Assembly: GCF_021347895.1 (NCBI RefSeq)
Contig: NC_067134.1
Location: 27,068,152-27,132,151, forward strand
Direction: 5' to 3'
Length of the DNA stretch: 64,000 nt
Source of the DNA: Acanthochromis polyacanthus
Lineage: Eukaryota > Chordata > Actinopteri > Pomacentridae
The notes beneath the pieces were generated by a model. It saw only the letters and a list, made by a program, of their open reading frames with translations. It ran no database searches and had not been told where the DNA came from. The translations under genes and the position numbers were made by a program. Position 1 is the stretch's first letter; the number at the start of each line of letters is the position of its first letter. Shown piece after piece: positions 34,114 through 44,654 of the stretch.

Positions 34114-34314
34114 ATGACAAGGGGAGAATTGCTCGCCACAACAGTGCAGGACAGCAAAATTAATCACATGGCCTGCCAGAGATATTAAACATATTTATTA
34201 CACCAGTGAAAGTGCGACGCCACAAAGAAACATACAGCCGCCACGTATTAATTAACATTTTAGAACACCTGTACATCACAACTAAATGACCTGATTTCAC
34301 CGTCGTACCGCAAA
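34114..34314 (+). repeat. Right direct duplicate flanking the 32-kb array
   Basis: Second copy of 31883-32073. It has a short extra segment (near GTGCGACGCCACAAAG) and scattered substitutions. Confidence 0.93.
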
Positions 34315-35320
34315 CTTATTCATAATTTACATTCTTCCTATGATTGGAAAATGATTCAGTTCGGCTGTGTCCTCTCTGATGATTAATCACTTCTGGATTT
34401 CAAAAGATTCCATCCTTGAGTTTTACCAGTGTGTATTGATGCATTTGTGTGAGAAAAATGTCCCTTAATAGGCTTGTGATTATAAAATGCCGGACTCCGA
34501 ATGCATTCAGTGGCATCTTAAACATGCGATTTAAAAAGTAAAAGAAGAAAAGATAAATAAATTAGTGAAATACGACCCGACTAACTGGGTCTAATGTGGA
34601 CATGAAAGCCTGACTCTCAAGGCTTGGTTCAGCAGCCATGGCTGGTGTGAACAATCGGACCACCCCTTTTTACGAGCACAAGTGTCCTTGTCCTTGGCGA
34701 GGCGAAGGTCGATGTGTTCCCCCTCTCTCTCTCCTGCTGTGGCGCTTCCACCGGCCATTCATTTGGGCCTGTGATGGCTCTAATAACATCTCCATCACAT
34801 TAAAGCCCAACCAGGCTGAGGAGATGTTAATACTCCCCTGCACTCGCTGCCGGGAAATTGGTCATGTATTACAACAAGTGCTTTTTAAGAGCCTCCGCGG
34901 CCAAGTCTATGGAAACGGCAGATATTCACGGCTGCCTGCATGTGAAGCTCTTAACACGGTGGATTTTCAAGTTGTGACAGTTCAAGGGAAGCGGCGCTGT
35001 TAACATATTCAGAATGGTGCCGTAGCAAGGCCGTTACTCCAATTCCTCTTTGCATCTCCACCGCTGGGCTGACAAGGTTGCCTGTGATATTTTTTAAAAG
35101 GAGAAGATTAGAGAGGAATGCTGTAAACACTCAACTCAAAACCGCGGCCCGCTGAAAGGATAACGGTACATTTGAAACAAGCGAATGGAAGGATGAAGTT
35201 TCGGTTTAAATTTTCTGAAAGTTTTGTCTGCAAGATTCACATGTCATGAAACAGGAAATCTACCGAATGAAACCAGGCAGCGATGTGAGAAAAAGAGGAA
35301 AAAATGAGTGACAAAAATTT
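34315..35320. other. Unique non-coding stretch
   Basis: No gene recognised. A 121-codon open frame at 34638-35003 has no recognisable motif and I do not call it a gene. Confidence 0.45.
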
Positions 35321-36120
35321 GAAAAACAACACTTTTGAGATGGGACTTTTTACCGTAATTATGATTCTGGGACTGATAGATGGTACAAGAAAGCCAGTGA
35401 GTGGGTACATAGTTCCAAATTTGGATTCTACATAGTCAAAAATGTACGATTTGACACCAAGATCATTCAAATCGGACAAGTCTCTGCTATTTTACTGCGA
35501 AATGCAATATTTCCAAATATTCAGTGCCAGCCATCTTGAATTTAAGGTGGCTATATGTGCCAATTTTGGTTCAATATTTCCCACAGGTCTCAGCAGACTT
35601 GGTCTTGCCGACTCTGTTGGTACCTAAGTATCGGTTCTTGTGACATGGGGGAAAACACTACTTTTGAGACGGTCCCTAAACTCACCTCTACTGTAAAATG
35701 ATGCAACACAATGCAACGCATCCAGAGCTTAACACCTGTTTCTATGCAGTATATTGTATTTATTCTTTTTAGATAGATAGATGGACAAATAAACACACAT
35801 AAAATTTCCTATTTTTATTCAGACTCATACACAAAGTTGTTTAAAATCATCTAGATTGCACCTTTTTTTGTTATTTCTTTTGCTCCTCCATTTACGCTCT
35901 TTTAGAAGAACTACTATTTTAACCCGCAGTTATAAGATATATTTAAGTCAAAATTAAAACTGAATTGAACTAATTTGTGGGATTTTTCTGAAGATGCTTT
36001 TGATTTTGCCTATAATTGCAGTTGTCGTATGATTGTGAAGTTGATTTAAAGTGAGAAATATTCTCTATCTAAAAACTCATTTTGGATGCCCTTTTTGAGA
36101 CGGTCCCTAACTGTCACCTC
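35321..36120. other. Possible decayed element with repeated TTTTGAGACGGTCCCTAA
   Basis: TTTTGAGACGGTCCCTAA is present at 35662 and 36093 in the same orientation, followed both times by a similar CTCACCTC/GTCACCTC. A related ACACTTTTGAGATGGGAC lies near 35330. I cannot define ends or a family. Confidence 0.35.
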
Positions 36121-37116
36121 ATCAGTACATTTAATCATGAGCACCTTTTTAATGATTTCTCAATCTGTTTATGGACATTTATTGTCAGTGGTTTCCATCT
36201 AAGTGTGTGTTTTTATGTTTATCTTTGACATGTGACAGTGGAGGGAGGAGAAATGATCGATGGGAAGGAAAACCCAAACATTTCTGTAAAAAAATTCCAT
36301 CCGTTTAGAGGCGTTCACATCCAGAATAGAGCATTTGTAACTTTCCAGTCCTTAATATATAGGTGGAGGCTGCGGTCCTCTGCTAGCTGTCACCGCCGGT
36401 CACCATGGTGAGGGGGGGATTGATGGCACCCATTGGCCAGTGAAGATGTATACATCATGTTGCTCCAGGGCTGCAGCATCCAGATGGACCTGGGCCATCC
36501 ATTGTCTGTCAGGGACACAGCTGTCTGAGAAGTGTCGTCCTCCCTTCTTCTCCTTTCTTGCGCCGCTAACGAGTCTCTGGTACAGTATATCCTCGCCACA
36601 TGGGACGAAGCCGTCCGTAGATGCAGGATGCTTTTCCTGTCAGCGCACAAGGTTTCTGAGATGAAGATGCCTGCCACGCTGCCTCTTTGGTTTCCTGACA
36701 TCACGCCAGAGCAGCGAATCTGTTTCCTTTTGTCTGAAAAGAGGCAAAATGCTTTCCAGTGTCGCATTGTTTTCTTTAAGTGTGGGACTTGACTATGCAA
36801 AGGGAGCGCTGTGAGAAGGTGAAGGTGACGGTGAAAGAAGTGGTTGTAGCTGCTGAAATGTTTACCTTCATCATACAAGGATGAGGTGCAGCTAAGTATC
36901 AGATATTGATTTGTACAACATCCCTTTCTTCACAAAATGACTCAAACGGTAGAGCTGTGTTTGTATTCACCGCTCCACGTTTGAATAAATGTTTATTTCA
37001 AGACGCCATGTGCCTCGCAGTTGTAGCATGTGTACTATTTACAGCCTTAATTACACAACACACAGCTACAGAAACCCAAGGACATATAGTTGTTCCTATT
37101 TTGTGTTGTTTCTACA
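36121..37116. other. Unique non-coding stretch
   Basis: No gene recognised. 36365-36790 is less A+T-rich and open in several frames but has no family motif. Confidence 0.45.
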
Positions 37117-37479
37117 TACACACCAATCAGGCATAATATTATGACCACCTAATACTGTGTTGGTCCTCCTTTTTGCTGCCCTGATACATCACGGCATGGA
37201 CTCTTCTAGACCCCTGAAGGTGTGCTGTGGTGTCTGGGACCAGATGTGGTGGGGGGTGAGGTGAGGACTCCATGGATCAGTCTTGTTTGTCCAGAACATC
37301 CCACAGATGCTCGATTGGATTGCGATCTGGGGAATTTGGTGGTTAAGTCAACAGCTCAAAGTGGTTATTGTGCTCCTCAAACCATTCCTGAACCATTTTT
37401 GCTTTGTGGCATGGAGCATTATCCTGATTAAAGAGACCATGAGGGAATACCGTTTCCATTAAAGGGGTACATGGTCTGC

Positions 37480-37967
37480 AATAGTTTATTGTTTATTGTT
37501 TATTAGGATCCCCATTAGCTCCCACAAGTGGTTGCTAGTCTTCCTGGGCTCCACACATAAAAATCAAAATTTTCCAAACATTAAAACATACATAATACAT
37601 TACAATAATATCCTATTAAAAACAAAAAATACAATAAAATAAAACAAATCTAACAGAGTATGCTATAAAACTCAACACAATTATTGCTGGAAAAGGAGTT
37701 GTGTAATCTTCCTTTTATGCAGTAATTTGTTATTAATGTCTCTGATGTTCAAAGGAAGTGAGTTCCAGGCCTTTGCTCCTATATAGGCAATAGTTCTTTT
37801 CCTGCAGTTTGTCCTGAACCCAGGGACATCCAGATCTCTTGATGTCACTTGGCGAGTCATGTAGCTGTGACAAAACCCCCTGAATCTCAACCTTCCTTTC
37901 AAAAAGCTGGGCTCTCCGTCGGCCAGAGCTTTGTGTACAAACATTAGAAGACTGGCTGACAGTGCTT
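37480..37967 (-). mobile_element. LINE 3' end (L2/Rex-like), nested in the Tc1-like element
   Basis: On the minus strand it contains the end of a reverse-transcriptase-type reading frame, then a short 3' untranslated region with CTAATGGGGATCC and a tail of TAATAAACAATAAACAATAA type. Such GGATCC-AATAAA 3' ends are common in teleost LINEs. It is strongly 5'-truncated and splits the Tc1-like transposase. Insertion boundaries are accurate to a few bases. Confidence 0.75.
37681..37944 (-). pseudogene. C-terminal fragment of LINE ORF2
   Basis: The 87-codon open frame ends with GFRTNCRKRTIAYIGAKAWN followed by SLPLNIR. The R-T-x-x-Y-x-G-A-K-x-W-N-S-L-P pattern is typical of the extreme C-terminus of L2/Rex/Jockey-type LINE ORF2 proteins, downstream of the reverse-transcriptase domain. 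Endonuclease and catalytic RT motifs are absent, so it is non-functional. Confidence 0.75.
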
Positions 37968-38585
37968 AGATAGGTGTCAAAGTAACGTCAACATGGATGT
38001 TAAGACCCAAGGTTTCACAGTAGAACATTGCCCAAAGCATCACACTGTCTTTGAAAACATGGTCCATCGGACCAGACCACCTTCTTCCGTTCCTCCGTGG
38101 TCCAGTTCTGATGCTCATGTGCTCATTGTTGGTCTCTCGGTGGTGCACAGGGGTCATCGTGGACACCCTGACTGGTCTGCAGCTATGTAGTTCCATACAC
38201 AACAAACTGATGCTCTGTGTGTTCTGACACCTTTCTACCAGAACCAACATCAACTTCTTCAGCAATCTGAGCAACAGCAGCTCATCTGTTGGATCGGACC
38301 ACTTGGGCCAGCCTTCCTCCCCACATGCATCAATGAGCCTTGGCCACCGGTTCACCGCTGTTTCTTCCTCTGGTCACTTTTGATAGATCCTGACCACTGT
38401 AGACCAGGAACACCCCACAAGAGCTGCAGTTTTGGAGATGTTCTGACCCAGTCCTCCAGCCATCAGTCTGGTCCTTGTCAAACTCACTCATATCCTTACA
38501 CTTGCCATTTTTTCCTGCTTCTAACATCAACTTTGAGGACAAAATGTTGACTTGCTGCCTCATATATCCAACCCACTAACAGGTG

Positions 38586-39897
38586 TGTAGCAGGTCGTAT
38601 CTACATGGTCCAAGCATGTGTACTGTCGCTCTTGTTGTTGCCACATGGACTTTTGTTGATTGGTTAGATGGCAAAGTAGGGGACTGCGCAAAGTATAACA
38701 CTTCAGATTCAGATTTAGATCCAGAAAGACTAGCTTTAGCCTTGACAATACTTCCTTTAGATGTGCTCACTAATAGCTACAGACACCCATGGGTGGTAGT
38801 TGTTGCCATTGTACTACTTTTTTACTCCAATTTGACGACTCGGTTCCATAGATCATGTCAATGTATTCCACACCTACAGACTACTCCTAGTCATGCCCAC
38901 ATTTGTCCTTGCAGCAAACTCAGTGCATGGATTGTCTGCATGATATTTTCAGATGCATGCAAATATATGTGCAGGGGTCCTCGTAGATTCTCGCAGACTT
39001 GGGATGATGAAATGATGAAATTTAAATCGCTCAGACCCAACTGAGTTCAGCTGCGTGTTGGTTTGTTTGCATTTGGGAGGCTGGTGGTTCCTGTTAAACC
39101 TGCATTTGTTCAAGCTACAAAAGAAAAAGCAATTAAGGGGGAAATTCGATTGCATTAAGAAGGACGTTTTAAAAGTTGATTCTGGGTTGTATTCATTAGC
39201 ACCACAGCAGACCGTCTAGGAGCTAATGGATGAGGAAAGATGATCGAAACAGCAAAAAAAACATCTGCAAAGCAATGCCGCTCAGGAAACTTACAGTTTG
39301 ACAGACCTGGGAAATTTCTACAGATGTCAGTGATCTCAACCACCGTAAATTAAGCCCCGATGAATGGTTAAACTGCATTGCTTTGACATTGTGATTTAGA
39401 AAAACACAATCTCTGTTATCGTCAATCTAAACTGATTGACTGTTGAAACTGTGTTTGTGGTTTGGCCAGATGGTCGATGCTTCAAAGAAAAACAACAAAG
39501 TCATCAAAATGTTAACCTTTGTGGAAGTAAATGCATGTAAGACAGGAGTGGTAATGTGGACGTGTGTGAGGGTGTTGCTTTTCTGGATTTTCACAGATGC
39601 AAAATTGGCAAAAGGGTGGAAAGGTCCGTGACATTTCAAGTATGATCATGCCAGGATCACCAATATCAATACCAATATCAATACTTTGGGTGATTGGAGG
39701 AGTGTGTGGGTTGGTAGTTATGCAGTGTGAACGAAAAGCAGGGAGAAAAAACTAGTCAGAAGTCTGCATAAACGCTTAAAGGTGCAGTACTGATCATGTC
39801 AACGCTAGAAAGCAAACTTGAAACGAGATCAAAGATGTATGAACACACCTGTATAAAAGGTGTTTGTACGTCACCCGGTGTTATGTACAAAGCTGTT
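38586..39897. other. Unique non-coding stretch
   Basis: No gene or element recognised. A 153-codon open frame at 38583-39044 starts within the Tc1 remnant and has no known motif. Confidence 0.45.
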
Positions 39898-40250
39898 CAG
39901 AAGTTTGGGGTCAATTTGGGGACAATTTCATGTTTGCCATGAAAATTCACACTTTTATCCATGTGCTAACATAACTGAACAAGGGTTTTCTAATCATCAA
40001 TGAGCCTTTCAGCACCATTAGCTAACACAATGTAGCATTAGAACACAGGAGTGATGGTTGCTGGAAATGTTCCTCTGTACCCCTATGGAGATATTCCATT
40101 AAACATTTCCAGCTAGAATAGTCATTTACCACATTAACAATGTCTACACTGGATTTATCATTCATTTAATGCTATCTTCATTGAAAAAGACTGCTTTTCT
40201 TTCAAAAATACGGACATTTCTAAGTGCACCAAAACTTTTTCACGGTAGTG
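39898..40250 (-). mobile_element. Most complete TA-type MITE (about 353 bp)
   Basis: One end reads AAGCTGTTCAGAAGTTTGGG after TA, the other AAAACTTTTTCACGGTAGTG. Interior blocks (GTGCTAACATAACTGAACAA, GTTAGCTAACACAATGTAGC, AGGAGTGATGGTTGCTGGAA, CTACACTGGATTTATCATTC) are shared in the same order with 24236-24563 and 27200-27450. No coding capacity. TA flanks suggest mobilisation by a Tc1/mariner-type transposase. Confidence 0.8.
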
Positions 40251-40550
40251 TGTGGATTATTGTTTAGAAGCCTCAAGTTTGGAGTTTGGCTGTCACCATT
40301 TTGGATTTTGAAGCTGAATGCAACGAGCGACTGAGAGCACAACACACAGCGATAGTAACCTGTAAACTACAAGGTAGCGCTGCTCTTTTATTGTCAGTTT
40401 AACTCTACATCGGATCATAAAATTAAAATGGACACCATGCTGTATTGAAACTAATGATTGAGGCCTTAAACACAGTAGGAAAAAATTAAATCGAGTGAAA
40501 AGTTAGATTCTTTTTTGCAGTAGGGTTCTGTACAATCTGGCCGTTTTAGT
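40251..40550. other. Unique non-coding stretch
   Basis: Nothing recognised. Confidence 0.45.
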
Positions 40551-40805
40551 CAATTCAATTAATTCAATTTCATTTATTTCAGCTGTATCATATAGCGCCA
40601 ATCAAAACATATGGTATCTCATTGCACTTAGCATTGTAAGGTGACACATTTTAAACAAAGAATACAACAATCCAATTTCCTTTGGATTCCCTTTGAGAGA
40701 AGGAACCGAGAAAAAAACAAACACTTTAACGTGAAGGAAAAAAACACCTTTCGTCAGAACCAGGCTCAGGGAAGGCATCCATCCGCCTCGACCAGTTCGG
40801 TCAGG
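40551..40805 (+). repeat. Teleost dispersed repeat (LINE/SINE-tail-like)
   Basis: Begins TCAATTCAATTAATTCAATT, then TATCATATAGCGCC, CATTGTAAGGTGA, CAGAACCAGGCTCAGGGA and CCGCCTCGACC. This order resembles a very common teleost interspersed repeat and is shared with 28986-29172. Confidence 0.6.
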
Positions 40806-43800
40806 TTTATGTCACTTTCATGTTGGCTTCACTTTTTTAGACACTTCTCGTTATGTTTTAGCCGGACTAGCAACTTCCAGTGTTTGCTCTAAGCTGATTT
40901 AACTCTATGTAGCCCCGTATTTAACCAAGAGATAGATCAGCTTTCTCATCTAAAGGCATGTGTGACACCTCTACTCAAATGTCCGCACAAACACACCTTC
41001 CAGCCGGCCTGCTAGTTCATCGCTTCCCCCTGTGGTGTGAGGTAGAACCAGGGAAGCATGGAGTTATTCACTGTCTGCCTACTTGGTTCTAATAGTCTGG
41101 CACAGCGTGACTGACGCTGCCCCTCTCTGCAGTGATTGAGTGTATTGATCCTGAGCCGCTGCCGCCGGCGTGCTCCCTGGACACCAGGCGGGAGGAGACC
41201 GACAATCAGATCCTTCACGGGGGGAAAAAGCCCTCCTCATCTGCCTTAATCATCCGATCGATGATTAGCGCGCCGGCCCACTCATGTCTTTCTCTCGCTG
41301 ACAAAGACATCTCCTCAGTCTCTGCTTGTGTGTGTTTTTTAATCCTCACCTCCGTCTGTTTACTGGCTTCTGTTTGGTGTGTGCTTGACTGAACCCAAGC
41401 AGAAATATTCTTCAGCGAGGAGGCCTTCTGCTGACCGGCCTGAAGACGGGGAGAGGGCTTGATTGGAGGGAGAGGAGGACAGAGGGACGGGAGAAGCAGA
41501 GGCAGGGAACGACAAAGATGGGTGGGGGGATGTAATGGAATTTGACAATAGGAACTGTTGAATCACCAGCTGCTTTTTGGGGTTGGGATGCTTCCAACAC
41601 TCTGCTGGCGCCTCTTTACCCCTCCCTGCTGCCGTCAGTAGCCAATGGTGCACTTCTCCCTCCTTCATTCGCCGTTGATTGGGCCGCAAATTGCTCCCAT
41701 CACCTGGCATTAGTCCAACTCTCACCAGTCAAAGCTTTTAATCTGATCATTATCCTGGTGCTAAGCGGCAGTACCGCAGCTTCTGTTTGCTGGAGCAAGA
41801 TATTGTGGCTGATTGAGTGAAGCGTGCGGCCGTAGAATTTCAGCTCTGTCGCTGTCGAACCGTTTAAATGTGTGGATTATCAGAACTGGATCATATGACC
41901 TCTGTCTGTACGCTCCACTTCCCAGGCAACTCCTCTGTCTGTCTCTTTTCTTTTATTTTTTTCTTCTTCTTCCTGTTCTTTAAATCTTATTTTTCTCATC
42001 CCAAGGTTACCCCTGTATGCACACGTCCTCATACAACACATAGGAAGCATTATTTTTCCACCGAGCACAATTTTCTGACCATCTTCTGCCGATAACATGT
42101 CCTTCAGGTAGTGACCATACTTCAACACTTTCTTAGAATTGTTTATACTTCTGCCTTTCAACTTGCACAAACGGAGCAAGGCTTTGTCTTGCGTGAAACG
42201 TCCACGGAAAGCTTGTAGCAACGGCTCACACCCTTCTAGAGGTAGCAGGAGTAGCTAAGGGGAAGGGTAGCATTCATCCTGAGAGCCAAGGACGGAAACA
42301 GCAAGGGAAGACAGACAGAAAGAGTACGAACACTGAAGTGGAGGCTCTTTCTGTGAGCCACCCACTTAACGTGCTCGAGCGGTGCACTCGTAAAATTTTG
42401 TCGCATTTCAGTAAAAGTTTTCAAGGCTGCTGCTTCCTGCGACAAGAATCTGCAAAAGAGATCCTGAGAAACTTAATTGCGTTTCTTCCTGTACAGTATT
42501 TAATGTATAGCGTCCACTAATAAGCCCGCGGCGTACAATGGACTCGAGCACATGATTACTGCAGCCCTTCATCACGCACGAGGAAAACACCAGCCAACAG
42601 CTTCTAAGTGCTCATTTTCAATTACCTTCTATTAGGAATTCCAGCATTTACCGCCCCTCAAAGAGAACCCACTCCTGCTGCCCACCCGCTAACCTACTCG
42701 CTCTCAATCTGGCACCCGAATGGGCCAAGAGCCCGTAAAACATGCCAGTCGGCGAAACAATGCGTGATGTAAGTTTTGAGAGCGTCGAGAGCCACTTCAC
42801 GGAGAGAATCGCCCCGCACCGTCTCTCGAGATGTAAGGACGGGAGGGTGGAAGACGTGGGGAAGAGAATGGCTGTTTTTAGAAGATCCACTTCTTCCTGA
42901 TGAAGCAAAATCATCCTCCCCCCTCTTGGCGCAAATAGCTCTTGTGGGTACAGAGGATAACTAACACTAGAGATAGGTAGTTATTGTTCGAGTGGCGTTC
43001 TCTAACTTGGAAAGAGCCCCTCAAATCTGCATGGAGGGCTTTTTCTTGAATGTAACGGCTGAAGTGGTCCCTCAAAGTAAATGAAGTAAAGAAATTAAAA
43101 GCAACATTAGACAACAGAAGCGTTTGCAGAGTGCGAAAAGTTAATCCAACACTCGCAGGAAGCAGAAACAGCAGATGAAGTTGTGATGCTCAAAGAAAGA
43201 GGAAGAGGTAGAAGTGGACGCCCCTCGTCTGTTTGCAAGTGACTAATGCACCACATCAGTCTTCACTAATGCCCAGCTGACACTCAGGCTGGCGTGACAC
43301 GACACAACCGCCCTGTTGTTTCACTCCCCAACTCTGGAGGAGTTGATGGAGGCCGTCGATTGTTGTGTCGTTCCCATGACAAACAGGAGGCAGGGGAACC
43401 AATTAGCTGCGATGGCTTTTAACATTCCCCTCAAACCAAGAGGAGACCCAGAGGTTTGCGCTAAGGTTTGCTTCACACTGCCACTGACTTAATTATAAAG
43501 AGAGGATGTTTTCCCAAGGCCAGGGCATGCAGACATATTACTAATTCATCCTCCTGCCATGAATACATTGAGTTGTGCATGCAGTGTGGTTTCCACGCAG
43601 CCGCATGCCTTTTGGACTGATGATCAGGCACTTTGTGCATATAGCTTTCATGGAGGTAAAAGGTGATCACCTTTAGAAGCCATTGATTATTTCCCAACAA
43701 AAAAAAAAATCTCTTCATAATCGTCTCTTCTCTTCGAGTCGTGGAAGGTTGAGGTCCTCCTGTATACTCAGGTCAACAGTCTATCACAGGGTCAATGGTT

Positions 43801-44101
43801 AGTCTATTTACTCTATTGATCTATTGCAAATAGACCGAAAGATACTGAAAATAACCAACCAACACTGTTACTATACACAGGTGTGTATGTTTCCTATGGA
43901 CAATGTGCATATTACGCTATTACTGTTACACAAGTTCAGTCTGTGTGATTACTTTGCAGGTTATTTATTCGTTTTTGAATCTAAAGTCAACTGTGAGTTT
44001 CATTCAATGTTAATTTCAACAAGATTCAATGTTAATTTCACCTAAATAATGATGTCATTGTGGACCACTTCTCTAAGCCTCAAGTTTGCATTTTTTTTCC
44101 T
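40806..44101. other. Unique non-coding stretch
   Basis: No gene, transposon end or long tandem repeat recognised across about 3.3 kb. It holds a T/C-rich stretch at 41938-41980. Several blocks (41100-41320, 42530-43100, 43320-43700) are of higher complexity and would be the first places to look for conserved regulatory DNA; the sequence alone does not establish this. Confidence 0.45.
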
Positions 44102-44110
44102 ATTTTGCTC

Positions 44111-44645
44111 TAGCCTAGCCACGCTAGACCCAGGTCTGAAGACGCAAGGGTCTAGGAACTCTCGACAGGGAGGGAGGCGGGCTAAAAGGTTGTCTTTCAA
44201 ATCACTCTGCAGCTATTGGGTAGGTATACAACCAGTCAGTGCAACGAATAGGCTGACGTAGTTCCCAGAGCGCCGGAAATCAGAGGATGCGGGAGTTCAG
44301 TGAAGCCTTGTTTATACAGTCAATGGGTGAAGCTCAAGTATATTACAGACATGTTAACAGAAAGATTATTCAGAGTCGGTGCTAATGGAGCTCAACGACT
44401 GTTGTCGGTTTTGTTGTTTTGTTTCTTGTCTATCCTTGTTTCTATGGTTGTTTCCGGTTGTTTCTGTCAGAATCGTCACGCCTCTGTCGTCACTTAGTTA
44501 CGCCCGCCTTCTGACTCTACACTTCATGGTGATTCGTCCGGCCAGTTTTAGGAGCATCCAACCTCGAGGCTTACCGAGGGTAACTAGACCGACCCTGGCA
44601 GAGAATTAAATTCGTTGCCATGGGTTGTCTAGCGCGGCTAGGCTA
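44111..44645. mobile_element. 535-bp inverted-terminal-repeat element with 9-bp target duplication
   Basis: The ends read TAGCCTAGCCACGCTAGAC and, complemented, TAGCCTAGCCGCGCTAGAC. ATTTTGCTC lies immediately on both sides (44102-44110 and 44646-44654). It has no transposase. A 535-bp body with a 9-bp duplication (8 bp plus one chance match is also possible) suggests a non-autonomous element mobilised by an hAT- or Kolobok/Mutator-like transposase; the superfamily is not settled. Confidence 0.85.
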
Positions 44646-44654
44646 ATTTTGCTC

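Larger units (their letters stand above)
37175..38508 (-). pseudogene. Tc1-like transposase pseudogene
   Basis: The minus-strand ATG is at 38508, followed by an N-terminal region with EFDKDQ and a helix-turn-helix-like stretch around LQNCSSCGVFLVYSGQ. Downstream the frame contains VMLWAMFYCETLG and, left of the LINE, QDNAPCHKAKMVQ and NPIEHLWDVLD. The last holds the third acidic residue expected for the DDE catalytic triad. The gene is dead: frameshifts, a deletion of roughly 120 bp before the VMLWAMF segment, an in-frame stop shortly before NPIEHLWD, and the LINE insertion. Confidence 0.75.
37117..38585 (-). mobile_element. Second Tc1-like transposon, truncated and interrupted by a LINE
   Basis: The left end reads CACCAATCAGGCATAATATT (then ATGACCACC), a terminal sequence I recognise from a widespread teleost Tc1-like family. 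The transposase runs leftward on the minus strand. The opposite end stops near 38585 just after CCCACTAACAGGTG, so that terminal repeat is missing. A LINE 3' end is inserted at about 37480-37967. Confidence 0.75.

Noticed and set aside
34638..35003. 121-codon open frame as a candidate exon
   Set aside because: No recognisable domain, no clear splice-site pair, and the frame is not favoured over others.
38583..39044. 153-codon open frame
   Set aside because: Starts inside the truncated Tc1 end; composition and lack of motifs do not support a protein.
40806..44101. Calling individual conserved regulatory elements
   Set aside because: Sequence complexity alone is not evidence of constraint; an alignment to other fish would be required.
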